Positions 11,498 through 22,254 of a stretch of 64,000 bases of DNA are shown in pieces. The DNA lies in the NCBI GenBank assembly GCA_963921195.1, contig OY992539.1, forward strand, positions 38,345,754-38,409,753. The letters run 5' to 3'. How positions within the stretch are numbered: position 1 is the first letter of the stretch; each line of letters begins with the position of its first letter. The DNA is from Pegoplata infirma. Its lineage: Eukaryota > Arthropoda > Insecta > Diptera > Anthomyiidae. The position numbers and the translations under genes are program-made. The notes under the pieces are model-generated. The model was not told where the DNA came from. It saw nothing but the letters and a program-made list of their open reading frames with translations, and ran no database searches.

Positions 11498-12085
11498 CAG
11501 TAGAATCTCACAAATTAGAACCACTTTGTTCCTCGGGTAGTTCTAATTTCTGAAAAGTTCTAATTTCTGGACATTTTTTTTTTCAAAGTAAATGACAAAA
11601 TAACAATAAAAACAGTTACGAATACTTTATATTAACGCAAACCAATTTTTATTTGTTAATATTTAATTAATTTAACACATTAAATTCGTAGGAAAACGCT
11701 TTTAAGCGCTTTCAAATGAGAAATAACAGGCGTTACATCGATTATTTCATCGTCACTGCTATCTGATCCGTCATTAAACCCATCTTCATTCCATTTTTCA
11801 ATTTCTCTTACGCTTATGGAATTATAAAAATAAAAAATAAAATTAAAAGTCCAGAAATTAGAACCACTGGTTCTAATTTTAGAGCGTTAACTTCATATAA
11901 ATCGGGTTTTCCCCTATTTAGTTTAAAAAAACTACAAAAAAAATATTTTGTATTGAAAATAAAAAAAACTTCCAGGAATTAGAACCACAGGTTCTAATTT
12001 CAGAGCGTCCAATACATTAAAATAGCCGGTTCTAATTTCTGGACAGTTCTAATTTGTGAGAGTTCTAATTTGTGAGATTCTACTG
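11498..12085. mobile_element. Pogo-like (Tc1/mariner superfamily) MITE with TA duplication
   Basis: Terminal inverted repeats of about 25 bp start CAGTAGAATCTCACAAATTA. The homologous arm at about 12627 reads GATATACTAC without the insert, giving a TA target duplication. Internally the phrase GTTCTAATTT is repeated several times in both orientations. A TA duplication with a CAGT terminus and the transposase remnant at 11680-11829 support a pogo/Tigger-type origin. It is non-autonomous. Confidence 0.75.
11680..11829 (-). pseudogene. Probable transposase C-terminal remnant
   Basis: An open minus-strand frame of about 50 codons ends at a stop at 11682-11680. It reads '...SVREIEKWNEDGFNDG' followed by an acidic Ser/Asp-rich run and then 'SHLKALKSVFLRI'. 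A Trp, an acidic stretch, then a hydrophobic helix at the extreme C-terminus is the pattern seen at the end of Tigger/jerky-type DDE transposases. It sits inside the TIR-bounded element, as expected for a deletion derivative. Only the tail is present. The assignment is inferred from pattern, not alignment. Confidence 0.45.
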
Positions 12086-12357
12086 TACTACAAAGTAGCA
12101 AACGAGTCTAATGACAAATCGTTTTTGCACAAACTAAAACATTAATACATATTCGACTCTATCCACAATGTGAATTAGAAAGACGAAGAAATTGTACTAT
12201 GCTAGTAAGTAACAATTGTCAATAACCAACAAAAATATTTAAAACATTTTACATACGATAGTCCATTGGACTACAGCAATATGTTTTTTGTTGCTGTGAA
12301 TGAAATTATACCATTATTAGGGCTATTCATCACTATGGCGTGCCAACCATTATGTTC

Positions 12358-13216
12358 AAATTCTGATTAATTTTTATTAATAAATAAAAATTGTTTTATT
12401 CGACCTTTAAAATATTATATTTTGTGAGGATGTTTATTCTGGCTCGAGGTCATTATTTTCTTTACTAATTAAAACCATGATATTCTCATAGTATAATTTT
12501 CAAGAAAATTATTTTTTTGTTTTAAATTTATTTATGTTGGTCATTTTTGCAAGACTTAATCGACACGTGTTTCGGAATTTGTCAAGATTCCATTGTCAAG
12601 ATTATTTAGCAAAAATAGAAACGATATACTACAAAGTAGCAAACGAGTCTAATGCCAAATCGTTTTTGCACAAACTAAAACATTAATACATATTCGACTC
12701 TATCCACAATGTGAATTAGAAAGACGAAGAAATTGTACTATGCTAGTAAGTAACAATTGTCAATAACCAACAAAAAAAAAAAAAAATGTTTTAAATATTT
12801 TTGTTGGTTATTGACAATTGTTACTTACTAGCATAGTACAATTTCTTCGTCTTTCTAATTCACATTGTGGATAGAGTCGAATATGTATTAATGTTTTAGT
12901 TTGTGCAAAAACGATTTGTCATTAGACTCGTTTGCTACTTTGTAGTATATCGTTTCTATTTTTGCTAAATAATCTTGACAATGGAATCTTGACAAATTCC
13001 GAAACACGTGTCGATTAAGTCTTGCAAAAATGACCAACATAAATAAATTTAAAACAAAAAAATAATTTTCTTGAAAATTATACTATGAGAATATCATGGT
13101 TTTAATTAGTAAAGAAAATAATGACCTCGAGTCAGAATAAACATCCTCACAAAATATAATATTTTAAAGGTCGAATAAAACAATTTTTATTTATTAATAA
13201 AAATTAATCAGAATTT
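12358..13216. repeat. 859-bp palindrome (head-to-head inverted repeat)
   Basis: Left arm 12358-12777 and right arm about 12795-13216 are reverse complements, meeting at an A-rich centre near 12785. The outer ends are AAATTCTGATTAATTTTTAT and its complement. A further direct copy of the inner part lies at 11292-12252. A diverged relative interrupted by a MITE is at 57538-58303. Confidence 0.85.
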
Positions 13217-13590
13217 TAATAAATTACTATCACTAAAAAAGTGTTTTTCTACTTTAATATGTTTTTCAACAATTAAGTAAAATTTTTTTACAATTATTCG
13301 GTATTCTACCATATTCGTCCAAAAATGTGACCGAAGCCGAATAGTACTATTTTGAATACCGAATATTCGGTTAGACTCTTCATATTATAAAGGGAGATTT
13401 TTAGTAAATACAGTTATGTAAGCATAATTTTTTTCAAAAATCCCTCTTATGGGCGGGCCACTAGAAAAACGGGGCGTTTTCCCATTTTTTCTAAAATCGA
13501 ATATTTCGACAGTAGAACCCTGCATACAAAATTTAGTGAGGCTAGCTTGTCGGGAAATAGTTTTTTTCCGCGACTTTGGGTTTTTCGCCC
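13217..13590. other. No gene recognised
   Basis: Contains ATATTCGG/CCGAATA phrases at 13300-13370 and a CG-richer patch at 13450-13500. The minus-strand frame at 13385-13651 is incidental as far as I can tell. Confidence 0.3.
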
Positions 13591-13593
13591 ATA

Positions 13594-14651
13594 CACTAAA
13601 AAAAAAGACATAACTAAAATTAAGGAAAAAATGTCTTTGAAAATTTATCATGAATTTTCCTAAAATTTAGTCAAATTTAACTTAAAAATGTGAAATTTTC
13701 TTAACTATGAGGAAAAAAGTTTAGTTCATTTACTTATAAGTAGTTCATAGCTTTCTTTAAATGGAATTTTTAAATATTAGGAAAAAAATTCTTACTGCCA
13801 AAGAAATTTTCAACAAATCTAAGAAACGTATCTTTATTTTTAAGACATATTTCTTAAAAAAACAATTTAGTTCAAGTTTAGTTAAAATTTACTAAAAAAA
13901 AACATCTTCGTATTTCTCTTCTTTGAATTGAGGAAGTGTATTTCTTAGAATTTAGTTAATAACTTCTGAGAATTTAGTAAATAACTTCTTAGAATTTAGT
14001 TAAAAATTCAAAATGGCGATATCTCAAAAATTAAGCGAGATAGAGCGAAACGGACGAAATTTTTAAAAGAAAGACTATAAAGAAAAATATGGAATAGCCT
14101 AGCTCTGCATATCTGTCGGGGTCTCAAGACCCTAATTTTAGATCTAAAATTTGAAATTCCCGCGATTTTATATATGCACATATCTCGGTAAATATTGCCA
14201 ACACGAGAAAAGGTTCAACGGCATTTTTGTAGCTCTTGACTCGTAGAACACTTCCGCAAAATACCCGAAAGCCCTCCGATTAACAGTTTTTTAGATATCC
14301 AGTTTTTAAGATTCTCAAGACCCTATCAGACCCCTTATTACCGTATCTCAAAAACTAAGCAAGTTAGAGCGAAACGGACACAAATTTTGGGCCAAAATCT
14401 ATGGGGTCCGAACCCATGGGTCCAGGGTCTAGACCCAATCCAGTTTTAAAATGTGAATGAACTAAAATGTAATATAATTTTTCCCATTTTCTAGTTAAAA
14501 TTGGCTTAAAATTAATTAACTTTGTTTTCCTTATTTTTGGGAAAACTATGAACAAAAACCAAGAAAAAAATCTTTGGAGCCAAATCATTCCCTCTTTTTC
14601 TTGAAATTAAGTTAATTTTCCCAGATTTTAGTTCACTTTTTTTTTTGAGTG
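13594..14651. mobile_element. CACTCAAAAAA-terminus MITE with TA duplication
   Basis: The left end is CACTAAAAAAAAAG and the right end CTTTTTTTTTTGAGTG. TA is on both sides (13592-13593 and 14652-14653). Similar subterminal sequence (ACTAAAATT.AGG/CC..ATTTTAGT) is repeated inward at both ends. The interior holds no coding domain. Related termini occur at 16665-16860 and 33655-34250. Confidence 0.65.
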
Positions 14652-14653
14652 TA

Positions 14654-14835
14654 GTGCAGTGCTTGTATGCCAAACGGCGCCGGTGACTTTTTTACGTTAA
14701 GATTCGTAAGAACTCTTTTAACTACCCGAGCTCGAAATTATATGACTGTGTGATGCGTTGCGACCTTTGACCTTAATATCTTTGTTGGAGTACGGGATGT
14801 TTCTCGGGACTACTTTTCGCTTATTTATATCGTCA
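14654..14835 (-). pseudogene. Jockey-like retroelement fragment (same segment as 8405-8520)
   Basis: 'GGCGCCGGTGACT' followed by 'TTAATATCTTTG' and 'GAGT.CG.GAT.TT' occurs here and at 8430-8520. The segment is non-coding or broken coding sequence of the same retroelement family. Confidence 0.5.
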
Positions 14836-15594
14836 AAACAAAGAATTATGCAAATTTTTTGGACCCATCAAACAACCCCTGATTCAAGTGAGCTAGTTTA
14901 CTGTATCAATCCAATTACAAAAGTATCAATTTAGAACTTAAATGTACCATAACCAAAAAAATTCCCTCTGCATACAACAATATCATCCCTTTGTCGTGTA
15001 CTGATTGTGAGATTTTTCTTTTTGTAAAGTTTTGTATTTTTTTTTTTGTTCAACATTTTTGTTTTTACCGCCTTTTCCCGAACCTACCCGCTAAAATGCT
15101 GACTAAAGCAATAAAAAAAAAGAAATATACCACTACACTAACAGCAGCAACAACACAAACAAACAAAAAAAGCACTAGCAATAATAATAGCAACAACAAG
15201 TACATTTAATACCCCAACAACATCAAACAAACAGCAACAACAAAAAACACTACTCAACACTATCAAAAGAAATTGCAAACGAAAAATATTTAAAAAAAAA
15301 AAAAAACAAAAAAAATACTAAAAAGGATATTAAGTAATCACTCATCACAAACACAGCAACTACAAACAGAAAATCGTTTATTGTTTTGTTGTTATAGTTT
15401 TTTTGTGTTTTTGTTTTTCCTTTAATGAATTTTTAAGGATTTGAAAGATTTTCAGATTTTCAGATTTATATTGTTTTGCAGCAAACATTTTAGTTTTTTG
15501 TGTTTTACTCACTTTCTTTTCTATTTTGAGGTTATGACCAGCTTAACTTTTTCTTTATTTTCCTCGATAGATTTTAATGTTTTTTCTGTTGTTT
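14836..15594. other. Low-complexity CAA/AACA-rich DNA without a gene
   Basis: From about 15130 to 15370 the sequence is dominated by CAACAACA, AAACAAACA and poly(A) runs. The frames at 14991-15209 and 15441-15662 are low complexity and have no recognisable domain. Confidence 0.4.
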
Positions 15595-17115
15595 CCCAGC
15601 AAAAAATAAGGGAAGTAGTCCAAATCAAACCACTTCTGAAGTACTCCAAAAAAAGCAGTTAACCCCTGATTTATTATTCAAATGGAGATACTTTTAAACA
15701 ACTTCCAAAAATTGATATATAATGTCATAAATTATGGCTTGCACCACTTCCAAATATAGACATTAGTATGCACTTCCTCACTAAAGAAATTCCCACTATA
15801 AAACTTCATTAAAAAATTTGGAAATTATCAATAATTATTTAATAAATATTGGTTATTTTACAAATGGTTTATATTTAAAAATTACATGAAATAATTCAAT
15901 TAAGGAATGTATTTATAAATTATATTAAGCTTCTTACGTATAGTAAGGAAATATCATGAAAATTCAGAATATTGGGTTTGATTTTTGTTTTCTATAGCTT
16001 TTTCCTACAGCTTTTTTTGGTAATATTCAAGTTTATGACTATTATAAACTCGGTTTTAGCAATAGCACTGTTTTCGCATAACCGTATATACGCTTACCTA
16101 TACAAATTTTAAACTATCCACGCTTATTTTTAACTTGTATAATTATTGGCATTAAATTTAAGTTTTGATAAAAAGTGAAGCCAAGTTCGCATTTGAAAAT
16201 AAAATGTTTTTTTTTCGTGTTTGCTTAAATAAACTTTGACATTCAACAAAAGTGGTGCCAAGAAAATTTTAAATTTTAATGTTAAAATATAAACGGTTAC
16301 GCGAAAACAGGGCTGATGTTTCTTGCTATCAAAATATATGGTTAAACGAATCATAAAACAATGTTTCAACTAAACCGTGTTTTACCATAGCAATGCGAAT
16401 GTGCTATAATCCCGTATTCTCATGCACGTCTTTTAATTTTAAATTAAACGACTCGTTTAGTATTTATTCCATTACAACGAAATGACACTATATGGTAACA
16501 GAATGATGAGCTAAAACGAGTCGTTTAATTTAAAACGAGTCGTATGCGATTCCTCCTTTTTTCTTTTCCTTCCTTTTTCTTTCTTTTTTCTTTTGTTTTT
16601 TCTTTTTGAAATTTGGTCTGGGGGGTAATTTCCCCTTTCCCCCCCCCCTTGTACCCGCGCTTGTTATTTTATTTTTACTTCATTTTTATTGTTTTGACTA
16701 CAAATGTTAGTAGTTTTTACTACATAAGTCAGTTGTTTTGTGCCAGTTAAAATAACTAACATTGTTAGTTGATTTAACTGAAAAAGTAGTTGACCCCAAA
16801 ACAAAGTAGTTATTTTAACTGACATTTTCAGTTGATTTTACTAACATAATTTTTTGAGTGTAGTGGTTAATCACTTCTTAAATATACAATATTATGCATT
16901 CGCAATGAAGTGGTTAATAAGTATACTCAAAAGTTCAAAGTTATAGAATAGTATGAAGACCACTTCATATGTACTGAAAAACGAGTTGAAACAACTACTT
17001 ACTTGCTGCGACAACTATATGAAAATGTAATGAGATATTCAGTAGATATTCACTACTCCAGAAGCAGTAGAAGTCCTTTTTATCATTGTTCTAAGTAATG
17101 TTTTTTTTTGCTGGG
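15595..17115. mobile_element. CCCAGCAAAAA-TIR element, about 1.5 kb
   Basis: It begins CCCAGCAAAAAATAAGG and ends TTTTTTTTTGCTGGG, with TTT on both sides. GAAGT.GT/ACTTC phrases ('CCACTTCTGAAGTACTCC', 'AAGACCACTTCATATGTAC') occur toward both ends. The same terminus occurs once more at about 30608. The interior includes an inverted repeat at about 16040-16340, a C/T-rich tract (16555-16650) and a MITE (16665-16860). No coding capacity is evident. Confidence 0.55.
16665..16860. mobile_element. Small CACTCAAAAAA-type MITE
   Basis: The right end is AATTTTTTGAGTG followed by TA. The body consists of AGTTGATTTAACTG, AGTTAAAATAACT and related palindromic phrases, like the element at 33655-34250. 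The left end is degraded. Confidence 0.45.
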
Positions 17116-17892
17116 TTTGAGTTTCCTTCGTTTTTTCTTTATAATTGAAAAATTTTCTTTGTCATCATCCGCACTTTTTAAAAAGAAATTTCACACTCAC
17201 AAAAGAACAAAAAGTTTTTCTTTAATATTTTATTGTTATAGTTTTTTTTTTTTTTGGATAGCAACAGTAAAACAACAAATAAATAGTTGTAGAATAAACA
17301 TTGATTTTTTTTTGCTAGTTAAATTTGTCTTGTTAAGGAAATTTTCTTTGAGTTTTTTTAACGATAGTAGGTATAGATATAGATAAAGCAATAGTTATAG
17401 ATGTTTGGAGAAAAAGTTTTTCTTTGCTTTTCTTTTTTTTAGATTTAGAGAAATATTTATTATTTAAAAAGAACTATAGTAAATTGTTAAAATATTTATT
17501 TTTTTTTGCACAGTTTCTGCGGATGTGCGTCAGTTTTTGACGTACCACTCCCTTCTACTGATGAATAACAAAGTGGTTTTCAACTGTTGGTCGTTGTCGA
17601 CGACATCGTCTATATAGTTTTTTTTTTTGGTGCTCCAGCTATAAAACCTCTTCTTCTTGTGCTTTTTCTATGGCTGACAATACTCTATATAATTTTTTAT
17701 TATTTTTTTTTCTGTGTGTTGTTTGGTTAGCTTATAGACCATAAAAGAGTATTAAAAATATTAACGGTTTTACTTACGCACTTTTATATATTTAAACATT
17801 TAGAGAGAGCGAGCCTTTAATAGTTATATCACAACAGAGAGCGAGAGAGAGAGAGAGATAAAACAAATAGAGAGCTAGAGTATACACAAAAT
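17116..17892. other. Non-repetitive DNA with GA-rich tract
   Basis: No gene recognised. GAGA-type microsatellite sequence lies at 17801-17862 ('AGAGAGAGCGAGC', 'GAGCGAGAGAGAGAGAGAG'). Poly(T) runs are frequent. The frame at 17108-17386 is low complexity. Confidence 0.35.
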
Positions 17893-19850
17893 TTGAGAAT
17901 ATGCACAAGCTCAACATGTTACAAAATCAAAGCAGGGAGGTTGAATGCAATTTTGTATATTGCTGTAACAAGTTTTTTTTTTTTAAATGTACTTTTTGAA
18001 TTGAATCGTGCTAAAGTTCTTTCGGCTCCTCGGGGCCGTAAGAGCTTTTGGTCGTTTGTTAAAAAGGTTAAGAAAAATGCTAGATCTTCTATCCCGACTT
18101 TTTTAAAAGACGACCAAGTGTTCACAAAACCGGTTGATAAAGCTAAACTGTCGCCTGGCCTTTTTGCTAGAAATTCTTTCTTGTCCTTTCTTGCCGGAAA
18201 GCAATCAACCACTGCCCGAAATCGAAAGGGTATCTCATACTGTGCACAAGATATTTTTCGGAGCTCGTGCAGTTAAAAGGGTTCTTGCGTATCTTAACGT
18301 AGATAAGTCACCAGGACCGGACTGTTTCATCAACAGCACTGTTGATGAAACAGTGTGCGTCGACGGTAGCACGTCCACTGGCTAACCTTTTTATCTTATA
18401 CTTCCGAGCGGGAATCTTTCCATCTTGTTGGAAGGTTGCCAATGTGCTGCCAATTACTAAACAGGGTGCGGCTAATAACCCTGATAATAACCGCCGAATC
18501 GCAATATGCTCAGTGTTCTCGAAGGTAATGGGGAGCATGGTAAATTGCCATTTTGTTAGGTATCTGGAGGCTACCTTACCTTTAAACTATGGACGGTTTT
18601 CGGAGAACTCGTTCTACTGGGGATCTATTGGCGTTCCTTTCGGAACGTTGGAGTCGTATGATCCACCATTTTGGTGAGAGTAAGGTGGTTGTTCTGGATA
18701 TTTCCAAGGTATTTGATTGTGTGTGGCTCTGTGCGCTCATATCCAAGCTGTGCCTTTAGTGTCGGCAATAACTTCTCTAGATTTATTTCGAGTTTCCTTA
18801 GAGATCGTTCTATACGTGTTGTCATAGGTTGTCATCAGATTAATATGAGTTTCCGCTTCAAGCAGGGGTACCGAAAGGTTCTGTTCTTTCTGCTACCCTT
18901 TTTCTAATTTTTCTTAACGACCTTCTAAGTCAAACTTCAAATCCTATCTACTCTTTTGCAGATGACAGCAACATTTGTCATTCATTATCCTTTGATCGTA
19001 GGCCAAGCCTTGTTGAAGTTGTGGGCAAAAGGCAGATTATGAATGACACACTTAATCAAGACCTGTTGAAAATCTCTGAGTGGGGTCTTGCGAATATGGT
19101 CAAGTTTAATGCACGCAAGACTCAATGTTGTATGCTGACCCACAGGAATGTGTAATCAACAGCGTCATCTGTACTATGGTTGGTACAAATCAAGGAATCT
19201 GACACTCTTGATGTTCCGGATATGAAAATTCAGTGTGATGTCCGTTGGAATAGGCACATTTTTCAAGTGTCGAAAGAAGCATTAAAGTGTGTCGGTTTTT
19301 TGAACCGGTGTAAGAAGTACTTAATCTCATCAGATCTTCTTACTATTTATACCACCTACATCCGACCGAAGATGGAATACAACTCCGATATATGGACAGG
19401 GGCTTCAAGGTATATTTTGAAGCCCTTGGACCGAGTGCAAAGAAGGGAGTTGATGCTTATCAATGACAATAGGGTGTCCAACTCTATTGACTCATTGGAG
19501 CATCGTCGGAATGTGGGTTGTGTGACTCTGATCTATCGATATTACCATGAAAAGTGTTCTGCTGAGATAAGTGAACTTATCCCTATAGCCCGAGTTTTTG
19601 TTCGTAATACTCGGTTGTCTAGTAGATCACATATGTTTGTTGTCGATTGTCCAGCTGATCGCACAGCGCATTACAGAGAAGGTTTGTTCGTCAGTCGAAC
19701 TAGCCGTATGTGGAATAATCTTTCCGCAGAGGTCTTCCCAGTCTCTTTCAATGTAGATAAGTTCAAGTCAAATATCCACAAACACTACTCCCTCGTTCCT
19801 CCTCCTCATAACCTATTTTCCTGATATCTACACAATGCACTGCATTAATA
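17893..19850 (+). pseudogene. Jockey-like non-LTR retrotransposon, best preserved RT copy
   Basis: The ORF2-type reverse transcriptase is read in pieces. The segment before RT ('SFWSFVKKVKKNARSSIP') is at about 18040-18100, and the RT start 'VKRVLAYLNVDKSPGPD' is at about 18270-18325. 'PLANLFILYFRAGIFPSCWK' follows at about 18370-18440, then the 'DISKVFD' block near 18695-18720. The catalytic 'YSFADDSNICHS' is at about 18951-18986. An open C-terminal frame (19180-19824, 214 codons) includes 'LLTIYTTYIRPKMEYNSDIW', the thumb region, and a basic tail. At least four frame changes and a deletion break it. There is no RNase H. The 3' UTR begins after the stop at 19822. Dead copy, recent enough that all RT blocks are readable. 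Confidence 0.85.
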
Positions 19851-20300
19851 GGGGCATCACCTGAGTGTTGGTTCAACGTAAAAAATATCGATATCCTATA
19901 TGATATCTGCGAGTTTTTGAACTTTTCAAGAAACTTTTTCTTGGTTTTCTTTGTGAATTTCAATAAATTCAAAATTTTTTATTGAAACTAAATTAAAATT
20001 AAAATTGGCGTCCCGTCAAAAATAATGTTTCGAATTTCGTGTTGTAATACCGGCCGAACGTTTGCCACGAAATCGCTGATTGTGGGAAAATGTATGAAAT
20101 AATTTTGCAAGAGGTCAAAGTTTAAAAAAATTACTTTTTTAGACCTAAATTCATGTCCAAATATTTTAAACAAATCCGTATCAAAAATTAGAAATTTTTG
20201 GGTAAATGTTAAGTATTATTTTATTCTATTTATTTACAACTTATTTTTAATAAATTCAACCTAACCGAGAACTGGTAACAATGACCGTCGTCTCGTTGTA
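19851..20300. other. Retroelement 3' UTR, then unclassified sequence
   Basis: The phrase ATGCACTGCATTAATAGGGG after the stop resembles the 3' region of the copy at 42915-42945. An AATAAA lies at 19961. Beyond about 20000 nothing is recognised. Confidence 0.35.
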
Positions 20301-20307
20301 GCGAAAA

Positions 20308-20392
20308 AGACAAAGGGTTCTGGTGGGAATCGAACCTACGACCCCCACGTTGATAGGCTAGCATGCTACCAACTAGCCTACGGAGGCCTCCT
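20308..20392 (-). ncRNA. tRNA-like Pol III sequence (SINE head or tRNA pseudogene)
   Basis: On the minus strand there is an A-box-like TAGGCTAGTTGGTAGC and a good B box GGTTCGATTCC about 40 bases later. These are followed by TTTGTCTTTTT, a plausible Pol III stop. The D-arm region can pair as TAGGCTA/TAGCCTA. The acceptor stem does not pair, so it is not a functional tRNA gene. It is either a tRNA-derived short interspersed repeat or a decayed tRNA copy. Confidence 0.5.
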
Positions 20393-20640
20393 TATGTTAA
20401 GTATGTTATGTAAAAAATTTTCAAAATATATAAAAAACACGATTTTGATTCAAAAACGCTGATCTGCAATACCAATGCAATATTGATATTGACGCAGATT
20501 CCAGAAGCCGTCTGTGGGTCAACATACAACATTGGCTTTGCAATAGGGGTATAACCAAAATCAGAACCTATCATTACGGTATGGGGCATGTTATACGGAT
20601 AACAAAAAACGTTATCCGGAGTCATTTTGGTCCAAAAACC
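20393..20640 (-). other. Unrecognised minus-strand open frame, about 80 codons
   Basis: Starting after an in-frame stop near 20675, the frame reads '...VLEIEIGAEGFWTKM' and then a mixed, non-repetitive sequence including 'MIGSDFGYTPIAKPMLYVD', with a stop near 20392. Composition is more protein-like than its neighbours. However, no domain is recognised. An inverted phrase (AACCTTCGGCACCGAT at about 20636 and its complement near 20857) suggests the stretch lies inside a mobile repeat. Confidence 0.2.
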
Positions 20641-21035
20641 TTCGGCACCGATTTCAATTTCTAAAACGCTTTAATTTTAAATTTTTATATGTTTTATGGT
20701 GGGAATCCTTCCCTTCCACCGTTTTTTTGTTTTTCGTCGCTTTACAACAAAAATAAACCGAGAAAAAACTAACAGTATGGATTTTAGCATTAGAAATATG
20801 GGTTTCCTGAATAATTGAAAAAAAAATTTAGCGAAAACTTCATCGCGATCGGTGCCGAACCTTTTTTAACATTCGCGAATAAAAGAACACACATTTCTTA
20901 TTGACTTTTCATGTAGTTTCTCAATATGATAGGCCCGTTTTGATATTTGCAAAAATATGCAAATGGTTATATCCCTACTTTGCAAGCATTAAAATCGTTC
21001 ATATTCACAAAGCTCCACTCTCAGTTTGTCGTAAG
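20641..21035. other. No gene recognised
   Basis: AT-rich sequence containing the inverted phrase noted for 20393-20640. Nothing else supportable. Confidence 0.3.
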
Positions 21036-21039
21036 ATCA

Positions 21040-21850
21040 TGATTGATTACATGATTGGTCTATGATTAAAGGAAAATGAATTACAAATGTTGCTGTCATC
21101 TGCGAAAGAATATATTGGATTGGAAGTTAGACCTCTAAGATCGTTAAGAAAAAATAAGAATGAGAGTAGGAGAAAGAACAGAACCTTTTGGTTACCCTGA
21201 ATTCACATGAAATTCATCTGACGAGAACCCACACATAAAAAAATATTTTACCAATAACTTGGGAGGATATGCGTTTTTAAAGTTTTTTGCATTAATTATG
21301 AAAAATTTTGTAACATTTTACCAAGTTTTTGTATAATTTTGGTTAAAGTTTGTAAAATTACACAAGGTTAAATACTCTTATGAATATTTTCTAAACTTTT
21401 ATCAGAAACAAGCAAAAACTTGGTAAAATGTTGCTATTTTTTGCAAAATATATGCAAAAAACTTTAAAAACGCATATCCTCCCAAGTACTTCGTAAAAAT
21501 TTTTTTTGTGTGCATCTATAACAACATGTATAGAGCGGTCTCTGAGAAAGTTCGATATAAACCGAGAGAAATCACTACCAACACCTAACGCAATAAGCCT
21601 CACAACAAGTGCACCGTGCCATACACCATCAAATGACTTGGAAATATCTAGAGTACCCACTTGGCTTTCACCAAATTTGTGAATAGAACGACTCCAGCAT
21701 TCCGAAAGAAACGGTAGCAGGTCTCCCGAAGACGACTTTGACGAATGCCATACCGTCGATCGCACAAAAGTGAATTAGACTCCAGATAATTTACAAGGTA
21801 ATTATAAATCATACTCTCCATGACCTTCGAGTGCTTAGAGCAAATAAAGC
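21040..21850 (-). pseudogene. Jockey-like RT fragment interrupted by a MITE
   Basis: Minus-strand frame 21765-21530 encodes 'LLPFLSECWSRSIHKFGES', then 'GTLDISKSFDGVWHGAL' and 'DFSRFISNFLRDRSIHVVID'. This is the RT palm region preceding the catalytic box. The frame is then split by the 21226-21513 insertion and continues toward 21040 with the block before FADD. The copy is truncated at both ends. Confidence 0.75.
21226..21513. mobile_element. 288-bp MITE with inverted ends
   Basis: Inward inverted repeats CTTGGGAGGATATGCGTTTT and the complement at 21466-21487 are preceded by ACACA-T/A-rich outer ends. It interrupts the jockey-like RT at 21040-21850. No coding capacity. Confidence 0.65.
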
Positions 21851-22215
21851 TGCTAGTATCTCAGATTTTATGAACCGATTTGCCTGAAACTTAAAATATA
21901 TATAAAAGAGACGATTTTAAGGTTGGGGTGTTTTGGTTTATCGGCTATATCAGTATATAAAATTTTTGTTGTACCCTTATGAAACAATGTGGACCTTCCG
22001 GATTAATAAAGATTATTTCGTTTTTATATGGATATCGTAGGTTTATGTCTTCACAAAAAACACCCCAAAATTTACACATTTTCATGAAAAAAATATTTAG
22101 CGAAGCAGAATTTTTACAAGGTTATGCCACTGTTCGATAGGCATTAAAAACCCCTTTCTTCTCATATGGAGACATCATATATTTTCTTAGAATGAAATGG
22201 CTGAATTTTTTTTTT
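21851..22215 (+). mobile_element. Truncated copy of the CAAGGGAAG MITE
   Basis: Sequence from 'TATGAACCGATTTGCCTGAA' through 'AAGGTTGGGGTGTTTTGG' and 'CCTTTCTTCTCATATGGAGA' follows the 588-bp copies at 38950 and 45318. The left CAAGGG end is altered and the right terminus is absent. Confidence 0.65.
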
Positions 22216-22254
22216 ATGCAATTTGTGTATTTTAACTTGTGAGTCGAAATATTA

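Larger units (their letters stand above)
11292..12252 (+). repeat. Direct copy of the palindrome arm at 12421, interrupted by a MITE
   Basis: Starts TGTGAGGATGTTTATTCTGG and, once the 588-bp insertion at 11498-12085 is removed, matches about 370 bp of the arm at 12421-12777 almost base for base. It extends to 'ACCAACAAAAATATTTAAAA'. Confidence 0.8.

Noticed and set aside
17950..19850. Functional reverse transcriptase gene
   Set aside because: All RT blocks are present but spread over different frames with stops and a deletion, so it is a pseudogene.
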